In this document: positions 1 through 7,438 of the stretch, piece after piece
Layout: each line of letters begins with the position of its first letter
Numbering within the stretch: the first letter of the stretch is position 1
DNA from: Pontibacter ramchanderi
GTDB taxonomy: Bacteria > Bacteroidota > Bacteroidia > Cytophagales > Hymenobacteraceae
Length of the DNA: 64,000 nucleotides
Direction of reading: 5' to 3'
NCBI RefSeq assembly: GCF_002846395.1
Contig: NZ_PJMU01000003.1
Coordinates: forward strand, 620,001 to 684,000
Program-made: the position numbers and the translations under genes
The notes under the pieces: model-generated
Told to the model about the DNA's origin: nothing
The model's database searches: none
The model's input: the letters and a program-made list of their open reading frames with translations, nothing else

Positions 1-177
1 CATACCCAGGCGACGCTTCGCATCGATGCCAAAACGTACATCGAGAACACCGAGGGTGCTACGCTTCGGTTAGAACATTTGCGCGAAGGACAGATGGTGG
101 AAGCCTGGTTTGATGGGGAAGTGATGGAGTCGTTCCCGATACAGGCGCATGCCTCGGCCATCCGGGTGAGCAACTAA
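1..177 (+). CDS. C-terminal part of a DUF3221/YobA-like protein (partial)
   Basis: An open frame enters from the left edge and ends at the TAA at 175-177, giving the last 58 residues of a protein. The segment GQMVEAWFDGEVMESFP followed by IQAHA resembles the C-terminal strand pair of DUF3221 (YobA-type) small lipoproteins, which end in a similar phrase about a variable followed by a short hydrophobic strand. The N-terminus, and so any signal peptide, lies outside the window. It ends 9 bases before the Rieske gene and probably shares its transcript. Function unknown; the family assignment is tentative. Confidence 0.55.
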   Translation, partial: HTQATLRIDAKTYIENTEGATLRLEHLREGQMVEAWFDGEVMESFPIQAHASAIRVSN

Positions 178-186
178 CAGGCACTA

Positions 187-549
187 ATGGAAAAGAAGCA
201 AGCCCGCTATACCTGGCACAAGGTGTTTGAAAGCGAATCCGAAGCCCGTGAGCAGGTGCCCCTCCGGAAACTGAAGCAACTGGTGCTTGACGGCCGTACC
301 GTGTGCATTGCCCATACCGCCAACGGTTTTTTCGCCCTCGACGACGGCTGCCCCCACCTCGGCTATTCCCTCAGCCGAGGCACAACAAATTATCTGGATG
401 AAGTGATCTGCCCCTGGCACAGCTACAGGTATAGCATGAAAGATGGGCGTGAATGCGACTTCCGTACCCGGAAAGCGGTTTTACACCGAGTCGAAGTGAG
501 AGCGGAAGGTGTGTTTGTGGGTATAGAGCAGACTGACGCCTCTTCCTGA
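187..549 (+). CDS. Rieske [2Fe-2S] ferredoxin-type protein
   Basis: A 120-residue single-domain Rieske protein. The two cluster-binding boxes are Cys55-Pro-His57 and Cys75-Pro-Trp-His78, separated by 17 residues, so all four iron ligands are present. There is no signal peptide or membrane anchor and no catalytic domain, so it belongs with the small cytoplasmic Rieske ferredoxins or NirD-like electron carriers rather than with the bc1 subunit. No partner reductase or oxygenase is adjacent, so its redox partner cannot be named. It follows the upstream partial gene by 9 bases, suggesting cotranscription. Confidence 0.88.
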   Translation: MEKKQARYTWHKVFESESEAREQVPLRKLKQLVLDGRTVCIAHTANGFFALDDGCPHLGYSLSRGTTNYLDEVICPWHSYRYSMKDGRECDFRTRKAVLHRVEVRAEGVFVGIEQTDASS

Positions 550-659
550 AACGCCATCATTTACCCCGGTTTCGGAGCACTCTACTCAAAATAGGGCGCT
601 TTGTGTGGGTGAAGCAATCAGATTGCTTACATTGGCAACCCAACCATGCATAGTAACTT

Positions 660-1133
660 ATGGTACCCCGAATTATTCTTCCGGAAAATGCACCGACGGC
701 GAAAATAGAGCTGCGCCACCTGATGGGTGATGTCTACGTGACAATTCAGCGTAAGAAAGACTACATCGAGGCCAAATGGCAGGGCCACATAACGGCGGAC
801 AACGTAGTTTGTGCAGCGCAGGCATACCTGGATCTGTTGAAAGAAGCTCCCTGCCCGAAGTTGCTCAATGACAAGACCGAAGTAACCGGCGACTGGCAGG
901 ATGCCAACGACTGGCTCCAGTTTGAGTGGCTGCCGCAGGTGCTCAGATTGGGTTTGCGCTACTTGGCACACGTTTATTCCTTTAGCATGTTCAGTAAGCT
1001 TGCTGCCCGCGAATTGGAGGAGCGCATTACGCCCCAGCTTTCTATGAAAAACTTTTATGAACGGCGCCTGGCCGAAGAGTGGCTGCTGGCGCAGGATCCA
1101 TTGGCTGCCGGCCAGCGGGCTGCTACGGCTTAG
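660..1133 (+). CDS. Hypothetical protein, paralogue of the gene at 27541-27957
   Basis: A 157-residue soluble protein without signal peptide. It aligns end to end with the product at 27541-27957: both have a beta-strand start (VYVTIQ / TYLTIH), an aromatic segment (AKWQGHITADNV / NDWTGYVSPENV), a helix ending in a catalogue of Lys and Arg, and a shared W(L/I)xxEW(L/I)P ... GLRYxAH block. The alternating strand-helix pattern resembles STAS/SpoIIAA-like folds, but that is only an inference. Compared with the paralogue it has about 14 extra N-terminal residues, so a start at the internal ATG at 723 is possible. A near-match to the -7 promoter box (TACATTGG) lies at 628-635. Confidence 0.7.
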   Translation: MVPRIILPENAPTAKIELRHLMGDVYVTIQRKKDYIEAKWQGHITADNVVCAAQAYLDLLKEAPCPKLLNDKTEVTGDWQDANDWLQFEWLPQVLRLGLRYLAHVYSFSMFSKLAARELEERITPQLSMKNFYERRLAEEWLLAQDPLAAGQRAATA

Positions 1134-1333
1134 CGCACGTTAGCAGCTACCGCATCTGGCGCAACAGGAGTAATCAACACGGTATCGAGTAGCACGGTCA
1201 TCACTGGCTCTTCAACCTCCATGGCTACCTGGTTGGCGATAACGGCCTCACCTGATGGCGTTTGTTTAACAGTTGGCTGGAGTGCAAGACCGAAGCAAGA
1301 AACAGTGGCGGCGATTAAGAATAATACTTTCAT
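1130..1333 (-). CDS. Small secreted or periplasmic hypothetical protein
   Basis: A 67-residue product that begins MKVLFLIAATVSCFGLALQ, a plausible signal peptide with a single Cys at position 13 that is not placed like a clean lipobox. The rest is acidic and valine-rich with no recognised domain. It converges with the gene at 660-1133, the stop codons overlapping by 4 bases. The upstream region (1334-1673) is AT-rich and free of other genes, which supports an independent transcription unit. No function can be proposed. Confidence 0.5.
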   Translation of the reverse strand: MKVLFLIAATVSCFGLALQPTVKQTPSGEAVIANQVAMEVEEPVMTVLLDTVLITPVAPDAVAANVR

Positions 1334-1578
1334 GGCTTTAATATTTAGTGGTTATGAATTAATTACTGTGACAAAGTTATTCTATAGTACTTTGTTATGC
1401 AAGGTACTGTTGCTATAATCACTACTATTTTATACCAAGGGGCTAGAATTATCCGTGAAGCACCCTAAAAACCAGACTAACAGCCGCCTTATTCTAGAGC
1501 AAAAAAATGCCAATTATTACCGGGTATAGTTATATATAAATCAACTACTTCTGTCTTTATTCCAGATAATGCCTGCCC

Positions 1579-1612
1579 TTTGCCATTTCCCCGAGAATTA
1601 ACTTTAATTTTG
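1579..1612 (+). promoter_or_regulatory. Putative Bacteroidota promoter for the permease gene
   Basis: TTTG at 1579-1582 and TAATTTTG at 1605-1612 match the -33 (TTTG) and -7 (TAnnTTTG) elements of the Bacteroidota primary sigma factor, with 22 bases between them, slightly long. The box sits about 60-90 bases before the permease start. The rest of the gene-free stretch 1334-1673 is AT-rich and shows nothing else. Confidence 0.45.
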
Positions 1613-1673
1613 CCCTTCAGCCTTAGCCACCCGACATGGCTTTTGGCTATTACCACAAGTAGAAACAGCTTTT

Positions 1674-3161
1674 ATGCAGCATATAGAAGAAGTAGAAAGC
1701 ATGCAGCAAACTGAAAAGGAAAGCGGCTTTAAGCGCGAGATCACGCTTTTCGACGCCATCATGATCGTGACCGGCGGTATGATCGGTTCAGGCATCTTTA
1801 TCGTAACGGCCGATATCTCCAGGGCGGTGGTGAGTCCGGGCAACATGCTGCTGGTGTGGGTCCTCTCTGGCTTCCTGACCATGGTGGGTGCCATCAGCTA
1901 TGGCGAGTTGTCGTCGATGTTCCCGAAAGTGGGCGGGCAGTATGTATACCTGAAGGAGGCCTATAACAAGATGGTGGCTTTCCTGTATGGCTGGACGCTT
2001 TTTCTGGTGATACAGACGGGAGTAATTGCAGCAGTGGCGGTGGCTTTCGCCCGCTTTACCGGGGTGCTTATACCCTGGTTTAGCGAAGACAATGTACTGT
2101 TTTCTTTGGCTGGCTTTAACTTCACCTCCGTGCAGCTGCTGGCTATTTTAAGCATTCTATACCTGACTTATATTAATTCCCGCGGTGTAAAGAGCGGCAA
2201 GCTGATCCAGAACATCTTCGGCAGCACGAAACTGATCGCCCTCTTCGGCCTGATTCTGTTCGGTCTGCTTTTCGGCATCAACGACACGGCGGTGCAGGCT
2301 AACTTCTCTGATTTCTGGGGATCTGCAGCAGCTGCCAACGGAGCCAGTGAAGCGCCTCCGGCAGGTATGGCACTGATCACGGCCATCGGCATTGCCATGG
2401 TTGGCGCTTTGTTCTCTGCCGACTCCTGGAACAACATCGGCTTTTCAGGCGATGAGATCGTGAACCCGAAGCGTACCATCGTGCTTAGTATGGTGATCGG
2501 CAGTGCCATTGTGATGGGGCTATACCTGATCATCAACCTGGTATACCTGCTCGTGCTCCCCCTCAACGGCGACCCGAACGCAACCGACGTGATAGGCCAA
2601 GGCATCAAATACGCCTCCAACGACCGCGTGGCAACGGCTGTGGCGGAGGTGATCGGCGGCTACCCGGCCACTGTGGGTATCGCCATCCTGATCATGATCT
2701 CAACCTTTGGCTGTAACAATGGGGCCATCCTGTCAGGGGCGCGGGTATACTACGCCATTGCCAAAGACGGGCTGTTCTTCGAGAAGATGGGGCACCTGAA
2801 CAAAAACGGCGTGCCGGCTGCGGCGCTGTGGCTGCAGTGCCTCTGGGCCTGCATGCTCTGCCTTTCCGGTACTTACAACGACCTGCTCGACTACGTGATC
2901 TTTGCGGTGATGCTCTTCTATATCATTACAGTAATAGGCGTATTTGTGCTGCGTGTACGCCGCCCGGACCTGAAGCGCCCCTACAAAGCCTTCGGTTACC
3001 CGATCCTGCCGGCGCTTTACGTACTGCTCTCCTCAGGCATCTGTGTCATCCTGCTGATCTACAAACCAGTCTATACCTGGCCGGGGCTGATTATTGTGGC
3101 GCTGGGTATACCTGTTTATTATTTCTTCGGAAGCAAGTTTAAAAAGGAGTCTGGTTTGTAG
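1674..3161 (+). CDS. APC-superfamily amino acid permease
   Basis: A 495-residue integral membrane protein with about 12 hydrophobic segments. The first helix carries the family signature MIGSGIF (about residues 38-44), and the sequence that follows (GELSSMFPKVGGQYVYLKEAY) is typical of LAT/SteT-type exchangers that move amino acids across the inner membrane. The substrate cannot be read from sequence. A second in-frame ATG at 1701 (residue 10) is preceded by a purine-rich stretch and could be the real start. The gene ends with TAG overlapping a GGTATAG motif and is followed by a strong terminator. Confidence 0.9.
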   Translation: MQHIEEVESMQQTEKESGFKREITLFDAIMIVTGGMIGSGIFIVTADISRAVVSPGNMLLVWVLSGFLTMVGAISYGELSSMFPKVGGQYVYLKEAYNKMVAFLYGWTLFLVIQTGVIAAVAVAFARFTGVLIPWFSEDNVLFSLAGFNFTSVQLLAILSILYLTYINSRGVKSGKLIQNIFGSTKLIALFGLILFGLLFGINDTAVQANFSDFWGSAAAANGASEAPPAGMALITAIGIAMVGALFSADSWNNIGFSGDEIVNPKRTIVLSMVIGSAIVMGLYLIINLVYLLVLPLNGDPNATDVIGQGIKYASNDRVATAVAEVIGGYPATVGIAILIMISTFGCNNGAILSGARVYYAIAKDGLFFEKMGHLNKNGVPAAALWLQCLWACMLCLSGTYNDLLDYVIFAVMLFYIITVIGVFVLRVRRPDLKRPYKAFGYPILPALYVLLSSGICVILLIYKPVYTWPGLIIVALGIPVYYFFGSKFKKESGL

Positions 3162-3181
3162 GTATAGCCTTCTCCCAAACT

Positions 3182-3219
3182 AAAAAAGCAGTCTGTCATG
3201 TATGGCAGACTGCTTTTTT
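3182..3219. terminator. Intrinsic terminator after the permease
   Basis: GCAGTCTG (3188-3195) and CAGACTGC (3206-3213) form an 8-bp stem flanked by A6 on the left and T7 on the right, so it can work in either direction. Confidence 0.85.
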
Positions 3220-3305
3220 AGTTTAAGTAAAGTGATATTCTGTGAAAACATTTAATCAATTTTTTCATACTTTAGTACAAGCAATAGATTTAACCTCCCA
3301 AGCTC

Positions 3306-4253
3306 ATGCGTGTTAAGCCAAAAAGTATAGCAATAGCAGCTGCACTGGCCCTGCTGGTGGCTTTTGCGTTCATGATCAGAGCCGACATACCTGCTGAGGA
3401 GCTCAAAGCCAGGTATACAACTTTCTCCTCCCGGTTTGTCAACATAGCCGGTGTCGAGTTGCACTACCGCGACGAGGGACAGGGTATGCCGATCATTCTG
3501 CTGCACGGCACAGCGGCTTCGCTGCAGACTTGGGATGGCTGGTCTGCTGAGCTGAGCAAGCAACACCGGGTGCTGCGGCTCGACCTGCCCGGCTTCGGCC
3601 TCACAGGTCCCAATCCCTCCGGCTCCTACTCCATCGACTATTACCGCGACCTGCTCCTGCAGTTTATGGACAGCCTGGGTATAGAGCAGGCCCACATCGG
3701 GGGCAGCTCCCTAGGTGGGCAGATTGCCTACGAATTTGCCGCCACCTACCCCAAGCGGGTGCAAAAGCTGATCCTGGTCTCCCCTACTGGCGTCACCAAT
3801 GCCAACGACAAAAACATCACGTTGCCCTTCCGGATGGCCCAAACGCCCCTGCTCCGGCACTCTCTTAAGTATGTCACGCCCCGTTTCATTGTGGCCCAGA
3901 GCCTCCGGGAGGTTTACGGCGACGATACCAAACTCAAATCCGAAACCATCAGCCTGAGCCATGACCTGCTATTGCGGGAGGGCAACCGAAACGCCTTCAT
4001 AGACCGCCTAAACACCGTGGACAGCGACAACCTGCATAAACTGGCGCAGGTGCAGGCACCTACTCTTATCCTGTGGGGCGAGGCCGATGCCTGGGTGTCG
4101 CCCACGGATGCCAGACGCTTTCAGCAAGGTATACGGGGCGCCCAACTAAAACTGTATGCCGGTGCAGGGCACATACCCATGGAAGAGCAGCCACAGGAAA
4201 CCTTAAAGGATGTACTCTCCTTTCTGAGTCAGGGGGTCGCCCTGCGCGATTAG
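3306..4253 (+). CDS. Membrane-anchored alpha/beta hydrolase
   Basis: A 315-residue alpha/beta-hydrolase fold enzyme with an N-terminal hydrophobic segment (about residues 8-23) that may anchor it in the inner membrane or serve as an uncleaved signal. The oxyanion HG motif (LLHGTAAS), the nucleophile elbow G-S-S-L-G with Ser135, the acid in LWGEADAWV and the histidine in GAGHIPMEEQP are all present. This resembles the MhpC/2-hydroxymuconate semialdehyde hydrolase-like group, but the substrate is not identifiable. It has its own transcription unit downstream of a terminator. Confidence 0.85.
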   Translation: MRVKPKSIAIAAALALLVAFAFMIRADIPAEELKARYTTFSSRFVNIAGVELHYRDEGQGMPIILLHGTAASLQTWDGWSAELSKQHRVLRLDLPGFGLTGPNPSGSYSIDYYRDLLLQFMDSLGIEQAHIGGSSLGGQIAYEFAATYPKRVQKLILVSPTGVTNANDKNITLPFRMAQTPLLRHSLKYVTPRFIVAQSLREVYGDDTKLKSETISLSHDLLLREGNRNAFIDRLNTVDSDNLHKLAQVQAPTLILWGEADAWVSPTDARRFQQGIRGAQLKLYAGAGHIPMEEQPQETLKDVLSFLSQGVALRD

Positions 4254-4264
4254 AAGAAAAGCCG

Positions 4265-4272
4265 TAGCTTTG
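4265..4272 (+). promoter_or_regulatory. Putative -7 promoter element (TAGCTTTG)
   Basis: Exact match to TAnnTTTG, 37 bases before the ATG at 4310. No clear -33 TTTG is seen. It could drive the hydrolase-hypothetical-oxidoreductase cluster. Confidence 0.4.
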
Positions 4273-4309
4273 CTTTTGTACACGGCAACAGCCGGAAATG
4301 CACAGCTGT

Positions 4310-4963
4310 ATGAGCACCGTTTATTTTATCAGCGGCCTGGGAGCGGACGAGCGCATGTTCCAGTTTCTGCATCTCAAATGCAAAAACAAGGTATACGTGC
4401 GCTGGATACAGCCTTACGACGATGAGCCCCTGCACGACTATGCGCTGCGGCTGGCCGATCAGATCACCGAACCAAACCCGGTGCTGGTGGGCATGTCCTT
4501 TGGCGGCGTGGTAGCCATCGAGCTCTCCAAGTTTCTGAACCCACGCAAAACCATCCTCATCTCGAGCATCGCCAGCAGTAAGATTCTGCCCTGGTACTAC
4601 CGCCTGATGGGCTTTTTGCGCCTGCATCGCATTATACCTGTGCCCTGGCTCAAGCGCTTCCATTTTGTGGGACCCGTACTTTTTGGCGCCAGCACCAAGG
4701 CCGAGAAAGCACTGCTCAAGCAAGTCATTCTCGAAACCGATCCGCATTTCCTGCGCTGGGCCATCGGTCAGCTGCTCAACTGGCACCAACCCGACCACTA
4801 CGAGAATTGTGTGATGCTCCACGGCACCGCCGACCGCATACTGCCCATGGGCACCTATCCGGGCATCATCAAAGTAAAAAGAGCCGGACACCTGATGGTT
4901 TTGAGCCATGCTTCCGAGATTAGTGCTATCTTGGATAAGATTTTAGAAGATTGCGAATCATGA
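4310..4963 (+). CDS. Alpha/beta hydrolase-like protein
   Basis: About 217 residues if translation starts at the ATG at 4310 (MSTVYFISGLGADERMF), which matches where homologues usually begin; an ATG at 4298 would add four residues. The glycine-rich GLGADER replaces the usual HG motif, and a nucleophile elbow G-M-S-F-G-G, an HGTADRILP acid strand and a GHLMVL histidine motif are present, so the catalytic triad looks intact. The substrate is unknown. The stop codon overlaps the next start (ATGA), indicating translational coupling to the downstream small gene and the FAD oxidoreductase. Confidence 0.8.
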   Translation: MSTVYFISGLGADERMFQFLHLKCKNKVYVRWIQPYDDEPLHDYALRLADQITEPNPVLVGMSFGGVVAIELSKFLNPRKTILISSIASSKILPWYYRLMGFLRLHRIIPVPWLKRFHFVGPVLFGASTKAEKALLKQVILETDPHFLRWAIGQLLNWHQPDHYENCVMLHGTADRILPMGTYPGIIKVKRAGHLMVLSHASEISAILDKILEDCES

Positions 4964-5217
4964 CAACAGATAAAAAGAAATTCATCATCAAAACGCCGGA
5001 CGGTAGAACTGCTGATCTTACCAACGCTACAACCCTCCGGAGCAACAACCTCTACCCTTTCGGTCGCCACAACTACTCTATCTACGAATCACCGGAAGGC
5101 GTATTTGTGCGCGGCTACAACAATGGCGAGCGCGAGATCATGCTGACGGGTTTTGAGATAATAGACGAGGCAACGGCCCGCAACTACAAGCATACCTATA
5201 CCCGCGAGGACGAGTAG
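4960..5217 (+). CDS. Small conserved hypothetical protein
   Basis: An 85-residue soluble protein starting at the ATG that overlaps the stop of the preceding hydrolase gene by four bases; a TTG at 4951 is an alternative but less likely start. The product has the look of a single beta-rich domain (FIIKTPDGRTADL ... EGVFVRGYNNGEREIML). It is followed after two bases by the FAD oxidoreductase, so three genes appear to form one operon. I do not recognise the family. Confidence 0.7.
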   Translation: MTTDKKKFIIKTPDGRTADLTNATTLRSNNLYPFGRHNYSIYESPEGVFVRGYNNGEREIMLTGFEIIDEATARNYKHTYTREDE

Positions 5218-5219
5218 CC

Positions 5220-6359
5220 ATGGAGTTGAGTTTCTGGGAAAAGGAATCGTATTTCAGCCACGTGGATGTGCTCATCGTGGGCAGCGGCATTGTAGGCCTG
5301 AATGCGGCGCTATACCTGAAAACACAGCAGCCTGCCCTGAAAGTACTGGTGGTGGAACGTGGCCTGCTGCCCACCGGGGCCAGTACCCGCAACGCCGGTT
5401 TCGCCTGCTTTGGCAGCCCCTCCGAATTGCTCGACGACCTGAGCCACCATACTGAAAACGAAGTATTTGCGCTGGTGGAGCGCCGCTGGTGCGGACTGCA
5501 GCGCCTGCGCCAGAACCTCGGCGACCAGGCGATCGACTTTCACCGCTGGGGCGGCTACGAGTTGTTTAAGGAGAGCCAAAAGCCGCTTTACGAAGCCTGC
5601 CTCGAGCAAATATCCTACCTGAATAAGCAGCTGCAGCAGGTAACGGGTGAGCAGGAGGTATACCGCCTGGCTGACCACAAGATCGGGGAATTTGGTTTCA
5701 AACAGGTAGCGCACCTGATCGAGAGCACCGCAGAAGGCCAGATCGACACGGGCAAAATGATCCTGGCGCTCACCCGGAAGGTGCAGGCCCTGGGTGTGAT
5801 CGTTTTGAACGGACTGGAGATCGAACGTCTGGAGGAAGAAAGCACGGGTATAACCGCCCTCACCAGACAAGGCATCGCTATACCTGCCCGAGCAGCCCTG
5901 GTCGCGACGAACGGCTTTGCACGCCAATTGCTGCCACAGCTGCAAGTGGCACCGGCCCGGGCGCAGGTGCTCATAACCAAACCTATACCTGGGCTGCGCT
6001 TCAAAGGCACCTTCCACTACGACAAAGGCTTCTACTACTTCCGCAACATTGGCAACCGGGTACTGTTCGGCGGTGGCCGCAACCTGGACTTCACAACCGA
6101 AGAAACTACCGAAATGGGGCTGACAGACCTGGTGCAGAACAAACTAGACGAGCTGCTGCGAGAAGTTATATTGCCTGGTACACCTTACGAAGTAGAGCAG
6201 CGCTGGAGCGGCATTATGGGCGTAGGCCCAGGCAAAACCACTATTGTGCAGCCGGTGTCGGAGCATGTGTGCTGCGCCGTGCGCATGGGCGGCATGGGGG
6301 TGGCCATCGGCTCGTTGGTTGGTGAAGAGGGAGCAGCATTGCTGCTGGAGATGCTGTAA
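5220..6359 (+). CDS. FAD-dependent oxidoreductase (DAO family)
   Basis: A 379-residue protein with an N-terminal dinucleotide-binding motif (VLIVGSGIVGLNAALYL, about residues 17-33) followed by an acidic/Arg segment for the FAD ribose (VVERG). The C-terminal GVGPGKTTIVQPV and MGGMGVAIGS segments match the second FAD-contact region of D-amino-acid oxidase-type flavoproteins. The enzyme probably oxidises a secondary or primary amine, but no substrate-specific residue is recognisable. It is the last gene of a three-gene operon and is followed by a repeat arm and a terminator. Confidence 0.85.
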   Translation: MELSFWEKESYFSHVDVLIVGSGIVGLNAALYLKTQQPALKVLVVERGLLPTGASTRNAGFACFGSPSELLDDLSHHTENEVFALVERRWCGLQRLRQNLGDQAIDFHRWGGYELFKESQKPLYEACLEQISYLNKQLQQVTGEQEVYRLADHKIGEFGFKQVAHLIESTAEGQIDTGKMILALTRKVQALGVIVLNGLEIERLEEESTGITALTRQGIAIPARAALVATNGFARQLLPQLQVAPARAQVLITKPIPGLRFKGTFHYDKGFYYFRNIGNRVLFGGGRNLDFTTEETTEMGLTDLVQNKLDELLREVILPGTPYEVEQRWSGIMGVGPGKTTIVQPVSEHVCCAVRMGGMGVAIGSLVGEEGAALLLEML

Positions 6360-6374
6360 CAGGTATAGCTGCTC

Positions 6375-6412
6375 TTTGACTAATTGACAAAGGACTTGGT
6401 GACAAAAGACTT
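6375..6412 (+). repeat. Single arm of the TTGACAAAGGACT dispersed repeat
   Basis: Contains TTGACAAAGGACTTGGTGAC followed by AAAAGACTT, two near-copies of a 13-base unit. The same sequence occurs at 11557-11694, 30043-30148 and 53380-53416. No matching inverted arm is seen downstream here. Confidence 0.6.
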
Positions 6413-6461
6413 TTCAAAAAAAGGCCTGGAACCTTAAAACCACATACAAAGACATTAAACA

Positions 6462-6493
6462 AAAAAGGTAAACCACTATCGGTTTACCTTTTT
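6462..6493. terminator. Bidirectional intrinsic terminator
   Basis: A 13-bp perfect stem (AAAAAGGTAAACC at 6462-6474 with its complement at 6481-6493) and a 6-base loop lie between two convergent genes. A- and T-tracts on the two sides allow termination from both. Confidence 0.8.
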
Positions 6494-6515
6494 CAGTTTC
6501 TGCTATTATTACGAG

Positions 6516-6737
6516 TTACATTCGTATCCATTGAGTTGGGGTGGTTTGGTTAGGGATCATCAGGTTACGGGCGGCTTCTTTCTCCGCTCTGTAGAATTCC
6601 TGATACTCTTCTTCGCTCATTTCCTCGCGTAGGGCAATGTGGAATTTGGCCAGTTCAGGGTATAATTTGTTGCGTTCCTGGCGCTCCTGCGGGCTGTCTC
6701 TGTTAAAATCGTAGAATGATTTTACAAAATTTTTCAT
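6516..6737 (-). CDS. Small hypothetical protein
   Basis: A 73-residue charged, helical product (Glu- and Arg-rich, with EEMSEEEYQEFYRAEKEAARN). No signal peptide, membrane segment or recognised domain. A convincing terminator precedes it on the same strand (6883-6912) and another follows it, so it is a single-gene unit. The start codon lies after an AT-rich stretch without Shine-Dalgarno sequence, as usual in this genome. Confidence 0.55.
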   Translation of the reverse strand: MKNFVKSFYDFNRDSPQERQERNKLYPELAKFHIALREEMSEEEYQEFYRAEKEAARNLMIPNQTTPTQWIRM

Positions 6738-6882
6738 GATTAAATATTTGATTTAAAGTGAGTTGGAAAACAGTTTTACTCCCAAGCCACTTTATAAGTT
6801 GTCTATATTTGCAAGCAATTATCCACAACAGGCCCTCAGCAGCTGCAAACCCACAAAAGCTTACAAATACAGCCAATAACGT

Positions 6883-6912
6883 AAAAGGCCCTGCCAGTCG
6901 GCAGGGCCTTTT
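6883..6912. terminator. Intrinsic terminator
   Basis: A 13-bp perfect stem: AAAAGGCCCTGCC (6883-6895), tetraloop AGTC, complement at 6900-6912. It probably ends the transcript of the M49 peptidase and the interrupted gene to its right. Confidence 0.85.
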
Positions 6913-6977
6913 ATTCATAATTTCGAATACTTAAACAGTTCTTTTCACTGGAACCGCCTATCTGGAGATCAACTCAG

Positions 6978-7433
6978 CTACTGCCCGAGATGCCTGAAGT
7001 AAAGTCCGGTGGCTACTAGCAGCAACCTGGTCAGCTCCGGAATATCCCGGGCAATGGAAATCTGCCCGCCCGACATACTAGGGCTGCTTTGTTCAAAGCG
7101 CATCAAGATGTTGCCAGCTTCATCCTGCAGTTCTCTGGTACTGTCCAGCGACTTGCCCTGAAAGGTAAACTGCTCACCCGACACCAGCGTGGTATTGGTT
7201 TTGCCGAAACCCGAGGTTTTACTCATACCGATCACCTCATCTTTGAAATGAATGGTAACATCGTGCTGAAGCCAACCTTGCTTCTAAAAGTACAGGTTAA
7301 TGCGCTCTGAGCAGAAATCGGCGTCGTTGCTGGTCCAGCCCCTGAAGGCAAGCTCACCAACCTGCCCGTTTTCGTCGTACACTGTGTACCTTCGGGAGGT
7401 CAGATCCTGCTGTTTCCAGTGAAGAAGCGCCAT
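6978..7433 (-). pseudogene. Hypothetical gene interrupted by an in-frame amber codon
   Basis: Reading from the ATG at 7431-7433 gives MALLHWKQQDLTSRRYTVYD and continues for 49 sensible codons to a TAG at 7284-7286. The same frame then continues for 101 codons (KQGWLQHDVTIHFKDEVIGM onward) to a TAG at 6978-6980. Both halves are of similar amino-acid style, and without the amber codon they would make one protein of about 151 residues. The downstream half alone could start at a GTG at 7235. The gene starts 5 bases after the stop of the M49 peptidase gene and probably shares its mRNA. Alternatives are a sequencing error or programmed readthrough. Family not recognised. Confidence 0.6.
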
Positions 7434-7438
7434 ACCTG

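Noticed and set aside
6703..6918. 71-codon frame overlapping the small gene at 6516
   Set aside because: It contains the terminator hairpin at 6883-6912 and no domain; a gene starting inside a terminator is unlikely.
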